Source: Draconibacterium sp.
GTDB lineage: Bacteria > Bacteroidota > Bacteroidia > Bacteroidales > Prolixibacteraceae
Length of the DNA stretch: 64,000 nucleotides
Assembly (NCBI GenBank): GCA_016705335.1
Contig: JADIYN010000009.1
Span: 102,550 to 166,549, forward strand
Reading direction: 5' to 3'
Positions 1 to 10,761 of the stretch are shown piece after piece. The first letter of the stretch is position 1. Each line of letters opens with the position of its first letter. The translations under genes were made by a program, and so were the position numbers. A model generated the notes under the pieces. The model was given only the letters and a program-made list of their open reading frames with translations, was not told the origin of the DNA and ran no database searches.

Positions 1-2849
1 CAGCGGGCAAGCAAGGTTATTCCTGTTCGACTCGGGATTATTGTAAAACTCGTTTGCGAACACCTGTACAAGTCTATCAATATCAATATCCATTTCTCCA
101 CCGGGATCGCTGTCAGGATAATTTTCACGTTCTCCGATTGCTAAAATTTCATTATCACAAACCAGCGTAAAGTAATGGTTGCTGCCACTTTGTTCAATTT
201 CCAAATGATAGTTTTCCTTTGATAAACCGAGAACTATAATTTTTTCGATAGCCAATTTTGCTTCATTTTCAGTTTCAAAAAGTTTGAAGCTTTTCATGAG
301 CAAATCAGGCACTGAATCTGAAATTCGAACTAAATAACCGCCACTTAATTGAAGGATTACAAAACCCGGTGTAAAATTGAGTTTTTCTGCCCCCGATTCA
401 TCAATTCCAGTAAGAAATGAAGTCCTTCTGCGAAGACCTGAAATATTATCGGGATGCCACAATTTGCAGGTTTCCTGGTGGTTAAAGCCCTTACCACGGG
501 ATGAACTTATGGAAGGATAAGCATTTAAAAATGCAAGCTTATCCTCCACAAGTTCTTTGGACGCTATCAACTCCCCGGATATTTTAAAAGTGAGAAGTGC
601 ATAATCTGTAAATTGTTCGGCAAACCTGCCAATCAAATGATCAAGAAATTTATTTTTCCGCTCAAAGAAATCATCTTCGCTTTCGGCAATTGTGTTTAAT
701 GTAACCGCGTGCCCGTTCTTATCAACATACAGTTTATCAACGTTTGGTACAATGTCAAATAAAGGCTGTGTATAATAAGTGCGACCAATGATATAATTAC
801 CAAACTGATCTTTTTCAGCATTCATCGAGAAAAGATCTTTAACATGTGACAATTGTGAAAAATAGTCGGCCAGCAACTGGTCGAAGTGCATTAAAAAACC
901 CTTCAGTTGTTTGGCACTTGCCTGTTTGCGGTTATTAACGGCCAGGTTGTTCCCCATGTTCGGGATTCCTTCTTCGCCAATTCCATAAGTTAAGGGGAAC
1001 TCATTTTGTATGCTTTCATAGCTTTCCAGATTGCGGTAAGTGCCTTTCGGAACTTCAAAATCGAGTACGGGATTGGTTAATTTTGGTGTGCGTTCCTTTG
1101 CTTCAAGTTCTGCAATTAACTCATCAACCTCTGTATTTGATGCCCGGAACGGCAATTGATCTTTGTAATAAGTTATTTTAGAATTTAACAAACTGAGCCG
1201 TGGCACATAATTTTGTTCGAAAGCCAGCCGCATACACCATTTAACTGATTTCGATTCAATTGAGCCATCTTCATTGTCTTGTGGAATATTGGCAATTTGA
1301 ATTGTTTTTACAGAAATCACGCCTTTCACATCCATGATAATCTGAATCAAATCGGAAACATGGATATACTTTTTACGATCGGCTTTTTCGAGTTCATTGT
1401 CATCTATAAAACCGTGTTCGAGTGCCGGTCCTTCAAAAATCTGATCAACCGAAAGGCACTCATCTTCATTAATTGTGTAGAAAGTCAAAAGCTCGCCTTC
1501 AGTAAGCAATTCAGAAGAAATATCCTCAACAACATAAATTTTGGTAGTAGAAGTGTCCTTGTCAACCACAATTGATTTTACTGTGTATTCACCGTCGTTG
1601 CTCCTTGAATTTTTTATTGAAACAATGTCATTTTCAAAAGAATTTCTTCAAGATTATTATCGACAACGAAATATTTATTTGTTTTAATTTTACACTTGTC
1701 GAGCATTTCGTCGAGCGTGTAAAAATAAACTGTTGGCGAAAGGAATTTTGCAATTCTATGGTATATTTCAGACTGCACAACTTCCACATCAGCCTCCCTT
1801 TCGAGCTCAATATCAGCACAAACGGCTATTTTTTCAACTTTTAGCGCGCTTAGCTTATAAAAATCTTCGCATAAATTGCGATTGGCATGTAAACGTGCTT
1901 TAACCGCTTCAATTATGTCTTTTATTAATTTAATTTTTTGCAGATAAAAAGCCAGCAGACTATCAGAATTATAATAAATGAAATCGTTGATTTGGGTTTC
2001 AATTTTATCTACTCCCGCAACGTCAACAATATCCGAGGCTGTTGTTTGTTTCCCAGTCAGTTTTACTTCGTTGTTGATCAATTCAAAAGAAAACTCGTAA
2101 TTGCCCGGGTGATTTGAAAATCGTAAAGTAATATTATGAATATCAGCTTTTACACTTGTTATTTTGTTCCAGTCGGTATCTTCACTGTCCCATCGCGGAA
2201 ATTCAATAGCTATTTTAATTGTCAAACCATTCAGGTTTGTATCGTCGGGATGGTTTTCGATAACCAAAGTCCGGGTGAGCGAATTTTCATTCAAATCGCC
2301 AAATTCATAGCTCTTTTCAAACTCAAGCAAAATATCATATAAAATACCAATATCAAGCGGCTTTTGCCCGGGAATTGCAGGGTCAGGTTCATAACTCAGT
2401 TTGCTTTCGTCTTTATGAACATAAACCGGAATTTCATTGGATTTTGCTTTTTCAATCCAGGCATTTTTTACGCCAACATGTTCAATTTCTTCGTTACTGA
2501 GAATGTGTTTGTCAACATCAATCAGCAATTTGCGGTAATCGTTAATTGTAACCGGACAATTTGGAAGAATTTCGTGTGCTGTAAAAAAGTTGCGAATATC
2601 AGCGGCATCCTTGTTTTCGGGGTCTTTTTCCAGCAAATCTTCAATGTTATATGAAGCCCTGTAACCGAGTTCGGTAATTGCATAGGCCAAAACCTCAAGG
2701 ATTGTAACCCCCGGATCGTGAATATTGTAATCCGTCCATATTTTTCCGGCAACTTTCTGGATATATTTAAGCCCTTCTTCGCGGAGGAAGTCGTATTGCT
2801 GGCTTTTTGATTCCGGCGTTTTTTTCGATATGGTAATTGATTCTGACAT
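1..2849 (-). CDS. eCIS baseplate protein, Afp12-like (partial at window edge)
   Basis: Large baseplate protein of the contractile injection system. The start is the ATG at 2849, 14 bases after the Afp11-like gene. Residues about 35-65 carry a motif shared by baseplate J-type proteins (DYNIHDPGVTILEVLAY). The frame seems to stop at 1614, but one base added to the A-run at 1631-1634 (complement) gives an uninterrupted frame to base 1, so at least about 950 residues are visible and the C-terminus lies outside. The second part has long acidic stretches and a segment reading LMHFDQLLADYF. Position after the Afp11-like gene and the shared motif support an Afp12-type role, linking baseplate wedge to sheath. 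The exact Afp number is by synteny. The frameshift is probably a sequencing error. Confidence 0.8.
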
Positions 2850-2862
2850 TCAATATTATGTT

Positions 2863-5800
2863 TTAATTGCAACGGCAATCATCCGCCGATGCTATTACAA
2901 TATTTTCAACAAGATTATCTTCACATTCGCATTCACCCTCGGTTTCCAAAACCTTTATTTCATGTTCCGAAGCTGATCCAAGAACTGAAGCCGAAGTGGA
3001 AGCAATTGCTTCGTCAACATCTTTTAAGGGGTCGTTGGCCGGATCACCGGGAACTATATGGAACATTTCGAAACAAGTTATGTAATCAACATATTCCTGT
3101 TCCTCAACAAAATTCAAAATAACCGACTTGTGTATTTTACCGCCAAAAACTATGTCGGACCCCGTTGCATACGCCCACGGCGAAAGGAATTTTCTCAATG
3201 ATTCGTTTAGTTTTACTGAGTAACTTCCCTTGTCGAATCCAGCATAAAAACTAACATTGAATTTTACACGAACTTCCTCAAACAAAGGATTATACACATG
3301 CAAATTGATAAACGGCGACTGGATAGCACGAATAAAAGTTTTAATATCCTCAAGCGTAACAAGACTTGTGCGCGGTTTCAAAGGATCAACAGCATTTTTG
3401 TTGCGGATATTTGAAACCACAACTAAACTTACATTTCAGGAGCGGCTTCGTTTATGCTTGTTGCAGTGCCTTCATACCTGGTGTGGTTGAGGCATTTAAC
3501 CTTGTAAACTGAAGGAAAATTCTGCAAAATAATATGTTCGTAATCCCAAATTGTAATTGCCCGGTTTTTGTGGCGCAACCTTTCGCTGACACGGGTATAA
3601 AATTCGTCACTTTCCTCTTGTATCCGTCCACCAAAAGATGTGAAAGGCTGATCAATTTTCTTAATTGCCGAATCGGCTACCACCATTTTTGAAATCGTTT
3701 TTTCAGGAAGTGGTAAGGCCAAATAATCAGGATCGTTGTTTTTATCTTTAAACTCAACTTTTGCCGCCTGGCATTTTATGTCAATCAGTTGCGGAATTCC
3801 CTCAGAATCAATTTCTGCGGCTGCCCTTAACCAATGCAAACCATTTTTAAGAATATTATTGTTTTTCGAAGCTTTTGAAGGGATATCGAAAAGAATTACC
3901 CCGGTTGTAATCAATCCTTTAGTTGAATCCGGACAAAATATTCTGATCTGAAAAATCCTCCCATTTATCACCGGCCAAATAACTCCATTTTATTGCAGGA
4001 GGTGTTAGATCGGGATCAGAACTTCCTTCGGAAACCTGAAACAAAACCGAGAGATTCTGAGGTGGAACAAGATCTTTTATACCGATATACAATTCGCCTT
4101 CATTGTTATATTGCGGAAAAAGATAGTTATATGGATTTGTGGTTTTTATTTCGCCCGCACCCATTGGATGAATTTCGAATAACTGCTCAACCCGATCATT
4201 AAAATCGACCGAATCAACATTTATCGCATTAATTTCAATTGTCGATAAATAGTCAAGTGAAATATTTTCCAACTGGGGAGTATGCGGCTCATTTGGTAAA
4301 TCTCCGGTGTAATCTTTGCTTGCATTTATTCCGGCTATTACTGCTTTAGTGTAGGATAATTGGTAATCTTTATGTCCAAAATCGGTTCCGTCCAATGCTA
4401 TTTTCAAAAATCCTTTTTACTTTTTTGGTCATATTCACTAAACGGACTAAGTTCTGTATCGCGTTGTATATTTCCTAAAATTTTATTCGTCGAATCTCCA
4501 CTGGTATCAGTATTTGCAAGAGTTATTACATTATCGGCAAGTAATTTCCCGCTTTCATCGGCAAAAAGTCTTGAATTAACAGTGTCAACCGATTTCCAGC
4601 TTTTTTTATCGAGCAGGCTGGTTTTTGCTTTGAAAGAGCATTGGTTCGAACCGTTGGTCCTGTGGATAATAATTTTTATAATAATCTTCAAAACCCTTTG
4701 CATCATCGGGTAATCCAAACCATTTCAGATTTATGTCCAGCTTATTGAGTGATTTCTGAAAAACCTCCCAACTACCCACATAGAAATTTGAAGTTACAAT
4801 GGGGCGGTTTCCAAACGGCTGGAAGGGTTTGCCGGGATCAAGAACTGACTGGTCGTTTTGAATTATTAAGTTCTTTACTTCACGTACATCAACTTCAACT
4901 TTAACATTTTCGAGTTTTAAATCTTTTAAATATTTATAAACGAATGGATTGTTTTCGCTTTTTGGGTTGAGGATTATTTTTACAACGGGCCATTTTGTTT
5001 TTATGGGATCAAGCAGGGTTTCTTCGTTATAGGCTACAATTGCTTCCTGGTCGCGGGTAATTGTGCGTTTGATAATGATTTGGCTATTTTCTCTGTCGAT
5101 TTTAGTTGAGTGAACCGGATCGCCAAAACTGTAAACAAGATCGTTAATTTTATCAATACCAACATATTTAATGTCATACAACTGCTGCAAACTTGTAAAT
5201 CCGGCAGTTCCCAATTTATTTCTTTCCGAAATAATTCGTGCAGCCACAGTCATACCAATATCATAATCTCTCATTTGGTCGCCAAAACCTGATTCAGGAT
5301 TGTCGAAAACAGGTCCTTCCTGAGGTTCAGTTCCTGCAATGTCGGCAGCAGTTTTCGCAGCATTAATAAAGTCGAGGATGCGTTTTGCAATTATCGGATC
5401 AACATCTCCAAAACCGTAAGAAAAGCTTTTCTCCCAAATGGGTTCTATCCATTTTTCCTCACCACTGAATTTTAATCTGAATGCGTCATAAAGCATTTCA
5501 TCGTAAATTTCGTCATGGATCGATTCTTTTTGTACTTTCAGATAAATTGTAATTATCCGTTCACCTTCAGCAAGAAAAAGATTTGGAGACGCAATTGCCA
5601 AACCAATTTCAGAAAGATTTCTGTCGGCAACAAGCGCGTCATTGGTTCCTGAACTGAGGTTCGGGAATTTTATCCCGCCAAAAGTCCTCCAGCTTTTTTC
5701 ATCGTTGGTCAATTCGCCGCCAATTCCGTCTTCAGAGTTGGCAACCAATGAATTATAAAGCCTGTAATCATTTTTTGGATAAGGTTGGTACTTCGAAAAA

Positions 5801-6366
5801 ATATCGTGTTTATTTGTAAGAACAGCTTTCAGTTCAGTAACAGTGGCTTTGTTTAATGCTGTTTCCTCTTTTGTCTCATAAAATACATTGTTACCCAACG
5901 CATCTTTTCCGGCTTTGAATCCGGTTTCCTTTTTAAGCAGGTGCGATGAAACGTGTTTTGCAAGTTCGAAAATCAGGTAAACTTGGTCCGGAACGGCAGG
6001 TTTTTCAACCAAATGCAACACATCACGATAATAAAAATCGAGGTGCTTTTTGGTTATTTTGTTCATTTCGTCCTGTGCATGTTTGAAAATCTTCAAAAAC
6101 GCCATGAACAGGGAAAAATGAGGAGAATTGTACTGGCTGATTTCATCAAATTTGTTGCCGAAAAAATCTTTCCAGTTACCATCTTGTACATTATCTAAAT
6201 CGAAATAAGCAATCTCTTCGGCATATTTTGCAACAAAATCTTTCAGGTCTTCAATATTACGTTCATCAACAGCAACATAACCCGGGAGCAAAGTTTTGAG
6301 TATCCTTTGTTCCTGGCTGGTTCCATCGCGTTGCAGCGGATTCTTTGATTTACAATTTATCGCCAT
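2863..6366 (-). CDS. eCIS baseplate protein, Afp11/gp6-like (J family)
   Basis: Very large baseplate wedge protein, about 1,168 residues when restored. Four single-base length changes split it: near 4632, at the A5 run 4406-4410, at CC 3929-3930 and at the TTT 3434-3436. Correcting each gives a continuous protein. The last correction yields PENVSLVVVSNIRNKNAVDP, very like the C-terminal signature of J-type baseplate proteins. Around residues 370-430 is a helix-hairpin-helix-like stretch (ISERNKLGTAGFTSLQQL, then YVGIDKINDL). The C-terminal tail has a Cys/Glu cluster (ECECED) and ends DDCRCN. It begins 7 bases after the gp25-like gene, so it is in the same operon. The role is to form the baseplate with the Afp12-like protein. 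All indels look like base-calling errors. Confidence 0.85.
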
Positions 6367-6372
6367 TTGCCT

Positions 6373-6801
6373 TTATTTTTCAGATATATCAGTCCCTTCG
6401 TTTATATAATACGGGTAAACTATGTTGCGTCTGTTGTTTGTTGCAATTATGGTGTAATCAATCCTTATTTCGACTAAACCGTTTTCGTTGTCCTGGTTGT
6501 AACTTATATCATCGGTTTCAATTCGTGGTTCGTAAAAAAGTATGGCGCGTTCAATTTTATCGCTCATTCTTTTTGCAAACGAAACATTCAGTGGTTCGAA
6601 CAAGAACTCTTCCATATTTGCACCAAAATCGGGTTGCATAACCCGCTCACCTTTTATTGTTGAAAGCAGTATAATCAGACTTTGTCTGATATCTTCTTCC
6701 TCGTCAACCATTTGAACGCCGTGGTCGCCACGTGTAAAAACCGGTGGAAACGACCAGCCCCGCCCGAGAAATGTATTTTCTTCTATTTTAATTTTTGCCA
6801 T
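6373..6801 (-). CDS. gp25-like baseplate wedge protein (Afp9-like)
   Basis: A 142-residue protein of the phage gp25/GpW family, which in contractile machines joins the baseplate to the first sheath ring and helps start sheath assembly. Family features visible are the early FLGRGWSFPP segment, the central IRQSLIILLSTIKGERVMQP helix with the typical GER-x-M-x-P-x-FG pattern, and FEPL soon after. Length is normal for the family. It directly abuts the PAAR gene (stop and start adjacent at 6801/6802) and precedes the Afp11-like gene by 7 bases, the expected eCIS order. The frame is intact. Confidence 0.92.
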   Translation of the reverse strand: MAKIKIEENTFLGRGWSFPPVFTRGDHGVQMVDEEEDIRQSLIILLSTIKGERVMQPDFGANMEEFLFEPLNVSFAKRMSDKIERAILFYEPRIETDDISYNQDNENGLVEIRIDYTIIATNNRRNIVYPYYINEGTDISEK

Positions 6802-7080
6802 TTATCCGATTATTACTGTTGGTGAGCCCACTGCTGCCGAAGCCCCGCAAATTGCCGAATCTCCCACCCTGATTGCCGGTTTTCCACCAATTAAAACTGT
6901 TGCACTACCCATTGGAAAAGGGCTGACAGTTGGTTGGTGAACGTTTGGCGGCAAGGAACAAATGTGGTTGTCGCCTAAAACTGCGGCAGGCATTCCGCCA
7001 ATTAAAACTGTCGGTTCTCCCGGGCCAACAATTGTCCCTCCGTGAGTGGTTGTATCTGTTACTCTTGCTGCAGGTGGCAT
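6802..7080 (-). CDS. PAAR-domain spike tip protein (Afp10-like)
   Basis: A 92-residue PAAR protein that should cap the VgrG-like spike and form the sharp, metal-stabilised tip. It begins MPPAARVTD and has repeated beta-turn units with GGMPAAVLGD and GGKPAIRVGDSAICG, typical of minimal PAAR repeats. Candidate metal ligands are the His in THGG, the His and Cys of NHICSLPP, and the later Cys in AICG. It has no C-terminal extension, so it carries no fused toxin. It lies between the spike gene (29 bases upstream, with a short TTTAAAG repeat between) and the gp25-like gene. Confidence 0.93.
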   Translation of the reverse strand: MPPAARVTDTTTHGGTIVGPGEPTVLIGGMPAAVLGDNHICSLPPNVHQPTVSPFPMGSATVLIGGKPAIRVGDSAICGASAAVGSPTVIIG

Positions 7081-7109
7081 ATTTAAAGTTTAAAGTTTCC
7101 TGTTCAATT

Positions 7110-8866
7110 TTAATTTATCATTACAACTGATCCTTTCACAACTGCCTGTCCGCTTGTTGACATTTCGGCACCGGCGCTACCTTCAGCTTTAAATTGAGCC
7201 TGCGCTTTCACATTGATGTTTACGCCTTCCAAATTCAAATCGCCTGAAGCCTTGATGTTTATATCACCCGGACTTTCCATTGTTATTCCATCCGACGTCA
7301 ATTCTATTTTATTGCCATTTTCATCTTCGATAAGAATACTGCCTTCGTCTTCACTTAAAATGATTTTATTGCCTTTAGGTGTTTCAGTTGTTACAATTAC
7401 TTTGTCGTCATCAAAAGTGAATTTCATTTCGGCCCGGCTCACATAACCTTTAATATTATTTTCTTCCTCCGCAGGAATTGGCGATGGTTTGGCACTGCTG
7501 TACACAGATCCCAGAATAATCGGATTACGCGGGTCGCCGTTCAGGAAACCGACAATTACTTCATCACTTAACTCCGGTCTGAAAACCCAACCACGGGAAT
7601 CGGCGCCATCGATAGTTGTGAGTCTGGCCCAAACGCCTTCATTCTCATTGTCAAGAATTGGCAATCGAACACGTATTCTTTCTTCACCTTCGGGATCTTC
7701 GTGAATATTTGTTACAATACCAATTTGCAAACCATGAATTGCAGGAACAAGTCCGGAAGCCGGTTTTTCAACAATATCATTATAAATATCAGTAAACCAG
7801 TCTTTATCGAGGCCAAATTCAATATCGGTAAACCAGGGTGTATCACCTGACATGCGGTGAGAAATAGAAGATACAAATGCAACACCGTTGAAACGGGCTC
7901 CAAAACCTGCTAGTTCAATCACGTCACCAGGCTTTATATCGCTGAAACCCTGAATTTTGACTTTACCTTTAATTTTTGCCAAACGGCTGCGCATCAATTT
8001 GGCATCTGACCATGCTTTTAATTCACTGTCGGAAATTTTACCTGTATGTTGCATCGGAAGTTCTTCAAGACCAATCACGTTTGCCAAATCAGAATTTAAG
8101 AAATTTCCCTGTTCATTAAACGATGGTTCTTCAGCTTCACCTTCAATAATTTCCTGGTTCGCAAAATCCCACGAACTGCTTTTTACAGTAACATACTGGT
8201 CGCGGGCATCCATTCCGGCTTCAAAATCATAAACATTGTGACCATAAGCCAGTTCAACAATCGGGTCGCCTGATAAATCAGGTGCTTTTACTGTTATTTT
8301 TCCATCGTCAACAAAAACAAGTTTCCCGTTTACTTCAGCACGTGAAACGAGAAAATCCCAGTCGGTTACATGGTGCTGAACCATTTCCTTGTGGGTTACT
8401 TCGGTTGCTTCAATATCGGGTGTAAGTCCGTAATCGGCCAACAATTCCTTCAATAATTTCACTGTCTTTAACCTCCTCAAAAAATTTGTTTTTTTCTACC
8501 GACTGTAAGTTTAATGGCTTCATCTTTCAGGTCGATTATTAAAAAAGAAGGCTTGTCTTTTTTCGATTGAATCGCATGTTTTGTAATAATTCCCTTAAAA
8601 ATTGTGCTTTCATCGGAATGATATCCGGCTTTAATTTCGATTTCGTTTCCAGGAACAAACAAGTTTCCCGAACTCACTTCAAAATCTTCACGTGGCACAC
8701 TGCCGTCAACAATTGTAATTCGTGCAGTAGGTATTTTATTTACGGATTTGACAACATAAATGCTATCAATACCAATTTCCCCACTTATTTCCTGTCCATT
8801 CGACAAGATAGTGAAGGTTGCAAGGTCGGTTTCTGCCTGCGTTGGTATTATTCGTGAATCAGCCAT
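7110..8866 (-). CDS. VgrG-like spike protein (Afp8-like)
   Basis: Central spike protein, about 586 residues restored, combining gp27-like and gp5-like domains. The chosen start is the ATG at 8866 (MADSRIIPT), because codons further up overlap the neighbouring LysM gene without family character. Two length changes break it: one extra A in the A7 run at 8489-8495 (complement) and one extra G at 8447-8448. Correcting both gives KNKFFEEVKDSEIIEELL, the expected linker. The middle has the VgrG phrase HKEMVQHHVTDWDFLVSRAE; the C-terminal third has the OB-fold segment GEERIRVRLPILD and then a repetitive beta-helix ending (GNKIELTSDG, GDINIKASGDLNLEG). It should sit on the tube and carry the PAAR tip. 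Confidence 0.9.
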
Positions 8867-8870
8867 ACTT

Positions 8871-9596
8871 TTATTTTTCGATCGGAGGGAGCACAAGTTG
8901 CTGCCCTGCCTTTAGTTTCCTGAAATTATTAATGTTGTTTACACGGGCAATTTCGAGGTAATACTTCGAATCGCCATATACCTTTTTGGCAATCAGCGGC
9001 AAAGTTTCGCCAGCTTTAACAATACGAAAATGTGTCAAATCCGGAGATTTTAATCTTGCCTGGGCAGCCTGTTCGGTGCGCGAAACCGATTGTTTAAATA
9101 CTGCATTAACATTTGCCGGCAAAGGAGCCCCCGCTGAATGAAATAGTTTATAAGTAACTGTGGCGCTTTCCATTACACCATTAAAAATAAACGTACCCCA
9201 GCTTAACTGCAAAAAATTAGGTTCGTGGGTTGAGCCATTCAAACCCTGGGTAATTGCCATAAAAGCATTGATTTGTTCCTGTACATAACCAACATCGCGA
9301 ACCTTTGAATTCAAATCGATAGACGAATCTCCAACGCCCGAAACCCCGGTACCATCAAACAGAAAATCAAAAGAAACACTGTCGGATTGCAGTCGGCGGT
9401 AAGACTGGTTATCAGCGGTTCCACCCTGCGGAGTTTCACCTACCCAAACCGAACGGTAGTTTTGACTGAATGTATTAGGATTATACATAACAGGAAAAAT
9501 TTTATTCGTCGATTTGCCAAAATTTGCATCCTCAAAAGCTTCAATGGTAAGTTTTGCCACTTCGGCTAATCCATCAAACAGATTTAAAAGTCCCAT
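8871..9596 (-). CDS. eCIS tube/baseplate hub protein with LysM (Afp7-like)
   Basis: A 241-residue CIS tube protein of the Afp7 kind. The N-terminal part reads FPVMYNPNTFSQNY, the typical beginning of this family. Residues about 190-238 form a LysM module (FRIVKAGETLPLIAKKVYGD, then GQQLVLPPIEK). In eCIS particles this protein links the inner tube to the spike. Its ATG shares one base with the stop of the DUF5908 gene (TAATG), and the spike gene follows 4 bases later, so translation is probably coupled. The frame is intact and the length is normal. Confidence 0.9.
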   Translation of the reverse strand: MGLLNLFDGLAEVAKLTIEAFEDANFGKSTNKIFPVMYNPNTFSQNYRSVWVGETPQGGTADNQSYRRLQSDSVSFDFLFDGTGVSGVGDSSIDLNSKVRDVGYVQEQINAFMAITQGLNGSTHEPNFLQLSWGTFIFNGVMESATVTYKLFHSAGAPLPANVNAVFKQSVSRTEQAAQARLKSPDLTHFRIVKAGETLPLIAKKVYGDSKYYLEIARVNNINNFRKLKAGQQLVLPPIEK

Positions 9597-9765
9597 TAAC
9601 GTTCCTTTTTATCGTTTATAATTTGAAGCATCATTTCCACAGTTTCAGAACAGCATCCTTTTTTCGTTTTGGCCTGAATCATTTCCAGTGCCCACTTCCT
9701 CCGTTCGTATTACGATTTGAATCCTCAACTGTAGCTTTAATTACCAACTCCCTTATTTCAATCAT
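9596..9765 (-). CDS. DUF5908 family mini-protein (Afp6-position)
   Basis: Small protein of about 56 residues typical of Bacteroidota eCIS loci. The ATG at 9765 overlaps the stop of the upstream tube gene (ATGA), and its stop overlaps the next start (TAATG), a strong sign of coupled translation. The sequence begins MIEIRELVIKATVED and, after one G is restored in a GGG run, ends CCSETVEMMLQIINDKKER, matching the usual pattern of a conserved N-terminus and an amphipathic C-terminal helix. As given, the frame stops after 28 codons. The role is unknown; its fixed place between tube and Afp7-like genes suggests a small adaptor. Confidence 0.75.
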
Positions 9766-10262
9766 ATACTTATATTTACACTTGCTGCCAAATTCAAAGC
9801 CACCGTTGTAACGTCAATTCTTCTGAAATACTGGTAAGCAAACTCGATGCTTTCAATAACGATTGTTCCTTGTTCAGCGTTAAATTCTGAAATGTCCCAT
9901 TTTACAGGCCAGGCTTTTATGAAATTCCAGGCTTGAATTGGGATATGGTCGCCGTTCAGCAAAATAACTGTAATGTCGTTTGCTTCAAAAGCATAGTTTT
10001 CAGTAGAATCCTGAAACCATTGCATCAATTGCGAACCAATTAACATTCCGCGTTTCAGCACAAGATTTTGATAGGTTACCGGGTTAGGCAATTTATGTTT
10101 GAACCGGTTTTCGCCGCCTTCGTGGTATTCTTCAATACTCACTTCGGCATTTATACCCGATACGGATTGAAACCCAATATCGGGGATTCCCGGATATTTA
10201 AGCAATAAGCCCTCGAACCTGACAAAAAAATGAAAACCGAGTGGTGGATAAAATAGTGCCAT
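9762..10262 (-). CDS. eCIS inner tube initiator protein (Afp5-like)
   Basis: A 166-residue tail-tube-fold protein (T4 gp19-like), longer than the main tube protein. It begins with FYPPLGFHFFVRFEG, then has the family phrase GFQSVSGINAEVSIEEYHEGG and a region LVLKRGML that matches the second tube gene (LKRGIF). In Afp/PVC-type particles the longer paralogue forms the first tube ring that docks on the spike hub; I assign that role by position, directly before the DUF5908 and Afp7-like genes. The frame is intact. The stop overlaps the next start. Confidence 0.88.
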   Translation of the reverse strand: MALFYPPLGFHFFVRFEGLLLKYPGIPDIGFQSVSGINAEVSIEEYHEGGENRFKHKLPNPVTYQNLVLKRGMLIGSQLMQWFQDSTENYAFEANDITVILLNGDHIPIQAWNFIKAWPVKWDISEFNAEQGTIVIESIEFAYQYFRRIDVTTVALNLAASVNISI

Positions 10263-10304
10263 TTGTTAATTGATTTTCAGCAGATTATTAAGAGAATTCA
10301 ATAT

Positions 10305-10721
10305 TCAACCCTCGTGACACAATTCTATACTTTCAATAGCCACCTCGTTGCCTGTAGAATTTAAAGACGGCCCTTCAACTTTGCATGGGTATGCATTCTT
10401 TATTTTCCAGGAAACTACGGGTTCGTGTTCTTCATTCAATAAGCTGATTGTGAGATCACGCCGTTCGATGCTGTTCATTTTCACTGTGTTCAGCCACTGG
10501 AAAAACTCGTTATCGCTTTTGAAAATCCCGCGTTTAAGCGTAATGTTCGAATACTGTGGGATACCGGGCATTTTTGTAACCTGGTACTCGGGGGAACTGC
10601 CTTCCCTGTAATCAATATTTTGCAATTCAACAGTCAGCCCCGAAACTTCTGTAAAACCGATTCGTTGTCCACCCCATTCAACCTGAAAATGGAAAACTGT
10701 TACTGGATAATTTATTGCCAT
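10305..10721 (-). CDS. eCIS main inner tube protein (Afp1-like)
   Basis: A 138-residue tube subunit of the gp19 / Hcp-like fold that would polymerise into the inner tube loaded with cargo. Family signs are FHFQVEWGGQRIGFTEVSGL at the N-terminus, ITLKRGIFKSDNEFFQW in the middle, and AYPCKVEGPSLN then IESIELCHEG at the end. Length is normal for an Afp1-type protein. It lies 40 bases after the second sheath gene and 42 bases before the longer tube paralogue. The frame is intact. Confidence 0.92.
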   Translation of the reverse strand: MAINYPVTVFHFQVEWGGQRIGFTEVSGLTVELQNIDYREGSSPEYQVTKMPGIPQYSNITLKRGIFKSDNEFFQWLNTVKMNSIERRDLTISLLNEEHEPVVSWKIKNAYPCKVEGPSLNSTGNEVAIESIELCHEG

Positions 10722-10761
10722 AACTTTATGTATTAATGATTTAAATGATTTTTAACCTGAT

